43,571 bases of DNA from Chlamydiota bacterium (lineage in GTDB: Bacteria > Chlamydiota > Chlamydiia > Chlamydiales > RGXB01): NCBI GenBank assembly GCA_016866475.1, contig VGMF01000008.1:1-43571 (forward strand), given 5' to 3'. The position numbers were made by a program, and so were the translations under genes. Below are positions 42,583 to 43,571 of this stretch, piece after piece. Numbering within the stretch: position 1 is the stretch's first letter; every line of letters starts with the position of its first letter. Below the pieces are notes generated by a model that was given only the letters and a program-made list of their open reading frames with translations, ran no database searches and was not told the DNA's origin.

Positions 42583-43384
42583 AATTTCCTCCACAAAGGG
42601 GAAAGTATACATTAAAAACAATTTATTATGTGATAATTTATTGTAAAAATTCAAAACCCTAGGGGAAAAATTTGGCAATTTTGTCCCTGCTAACACTGAA
42701 CGCAAGGCAAAGGTCTCCTCATCAGACTATGTGATAATCTATAAAAAGGGTTTTCGGGCCTGGGTGATGCAATCTTTGTCTAAGACCCTTTCCGGGTACG
42801 GGTTTGGGTAAAACCGGTTTTTAAAAAATTTTTATAAAAAATACTTAATAAACTAATTTTAAGCCTTAAAAAAGAGGGAGGCAAAGAGACGCATTCAAAA
42901 CTTTTGATTGGAGTAAGGTGCATATCCCGATTTTATTGAACTATTATAATCAGAAAGGTAACGGGGCTCCCCGGTGATGGTACGAGTACCTTGGAAAAAC
43001 AGAGGGGGTATGCTCTTAAAATAGAAGCGGTACCTGTCCATACTGATGAAAATCGTCTAAAAAACAAAGTTACAAAAAAATTTTTTAATTTTCTTCACGA
43101 TCTTTTTGAGTTGCGATTAACGAGACCGCTCTCCCTTTACTTTGTGGCTCGGATGAAGAACTCGATGATACATCTTGCTCAAGATGAACAAATACAGGAG
43201 AAGTTGAAGTTGCTTACGACATATTTATTTACCTATCTAAGTCTCTCTAATTTAAACTTTTTGTTATGCTGGAGCTGGAGGAACCCGATGCTGAACGTCT
43301 TGTCTTAGTAAAGATTTCCCGAGTTCATCGATTATCACCCTATTTGCCTTCTCGCTACAATTCAGTTGTTCCTTCTTGCTCTCG
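42583..43384. other. Largely non-coding interval with a doubtful ORF
   Basis: Between the Inc-like gene and the partial gene at the window end I see no well supported gene. A plus-strand frame at 42991-43308 (105 aa, start TTG) reads KIEAVPVHTDENRLKNKVTK and is partly protein-like, but it has no good ribosome-binding site and its C-terminal part looks random. It may be the 5' part of a decayed gene. Confidence 0.3.
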
Positions 43385-43571
43385 TCAATCGTGGCTTCTG
43401 ATACTAGTTTCGTGATTATCCGCCCTTTTCGAGAAATAGGCGAAAGAGGCTTTCCTTTTTTTTACGATAAAGAAGGGCAGCCCTGTGAGAGCCATTAAAA
43501 GGGCAAGAGTCACTGCTACAGGCCCAGCAGTAAAAAGAATAAAAAAGCAAAATACGAGGGCAGACACCCCG
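43385..43571 (-). CDS. Inc-like membrane protein, 3' part (runs off window)
   Basis: The minus-strand frame is open to the window edge and reads SALVFCFFILFTAGPVAVTL, then ALLMALTGLPFFIV, two closely spaced hydrophobic helices, followed by a basic tail KKRKASFAYFSKRADNHETS. The start lies beyond 43571. The paired helices and position next to other Inc-like genes suggest the same class; the evidence is thin because only about 60 residues are seen. Confidence 0.5.
   Translation of the reverse strand, partial: GVSALVFCFFILFTAGPVAVTLALLMALTGLPFFIVKKRKASFAYFSKRADNHETSIRSHD

Noticed and set aside
42583-42705. Upstream extension of the Inc-like gene.
   Set aside because: The strong GGAGGA ribosome-binding site is placed for ATG 42582, not for the upstream start.
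1-43571. tRNA genes in the intergenic gaps.
   Set aside because: I looked for the GGTTCRA T-loop and matching acceptor stems in the main gaps and found no convincing cloverleaf; a covariance search was not possible here.

Overview
The window looks like a chromosomal segment of an obligate intracellular bacterium of the Chlamydiota, probably an environmental (Parachlamydiales-like) lineage. Three things suggest this. First, a block of SH3b protein, SWIM-type zinc protein and PIN-PhoH ATPase (16.4-20.2 kb) matches, from memory, a chlamydial gene neighbourhood. Second, several Inc-like bilobed membrane proteins and a U-box protein look like host-directed proteins. Third, many enzymes of normally cytosolic families carry N-terminal signal peptides. 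The assignment is inference; no marker gene other than the 3' end of a 5S rRNA is present.

Layout. 1-120: 3' end of a 5S rRNA with its terminator, closing an rRNA operon. 121-1476: decayed coding sequence. 1477-2220: signal-bearing methyltransferase-like gene. 2.5-5.8 kb: a patch of decay and transfer, holding a fibronectin-III-like remnant, an intact pncC/cinA-C gene, a dienelactone hydrolase broken by a stop and a frameshift, and an ABC-2 permease cut off by an IS3-family (IS2-like) element. 5.8-8.4 kb: a frameshifted outer-membrane barrel remnant, a second secreted methyltransferase-like gene and about 1 kb without a gene. 8.4-23.6 kb: a dense, mostly housekeeping stretch with a DUF2608 HAD protein, mnmM-like gene, U-box protein, rmuC, U32 peptidase, a chorismate-mutase-like protein, the SH3b/SWIM/PhoH block, a DEAD-box helicase with eight identical-length 42-bp repeats, and dodecin.

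23.8-33.4 kb is the most unusual part. It has an exported beta-carbonic anhydrase, an exported FkbM-like protein and a 1436-bp tandem duplication carrying two nearly identical exported glycosyltransferase-like genes. These are followed by a three-gene, translationally overlapping operon: a fusion of a class II (B12-type) ribonucleotide reductase with a SAMHD1-like HD phosphohydrolase, a choline-kinase-like protein with a signal peptide, and an adenylate kinase with a signal peptide. Each duplicated unit begins with a copy of the first 150 bp of the reductase promoter/start region. This copy supplies, in antisense, the last codons of the glycosyltransferase genes.

33.4-43.6 kb is an accessory region of Inc-like and effector-like proteins, a 973-aa helical protein with a possible degenerate U-box, another exported methyltransferase-like protein, and decayed partial copies of neighbouring genes. 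That suggests local duplication followed by loss. The best candidate for an undescribed system is the reductase-HD fusion with its two exported kinases, set among other exported enzymes.
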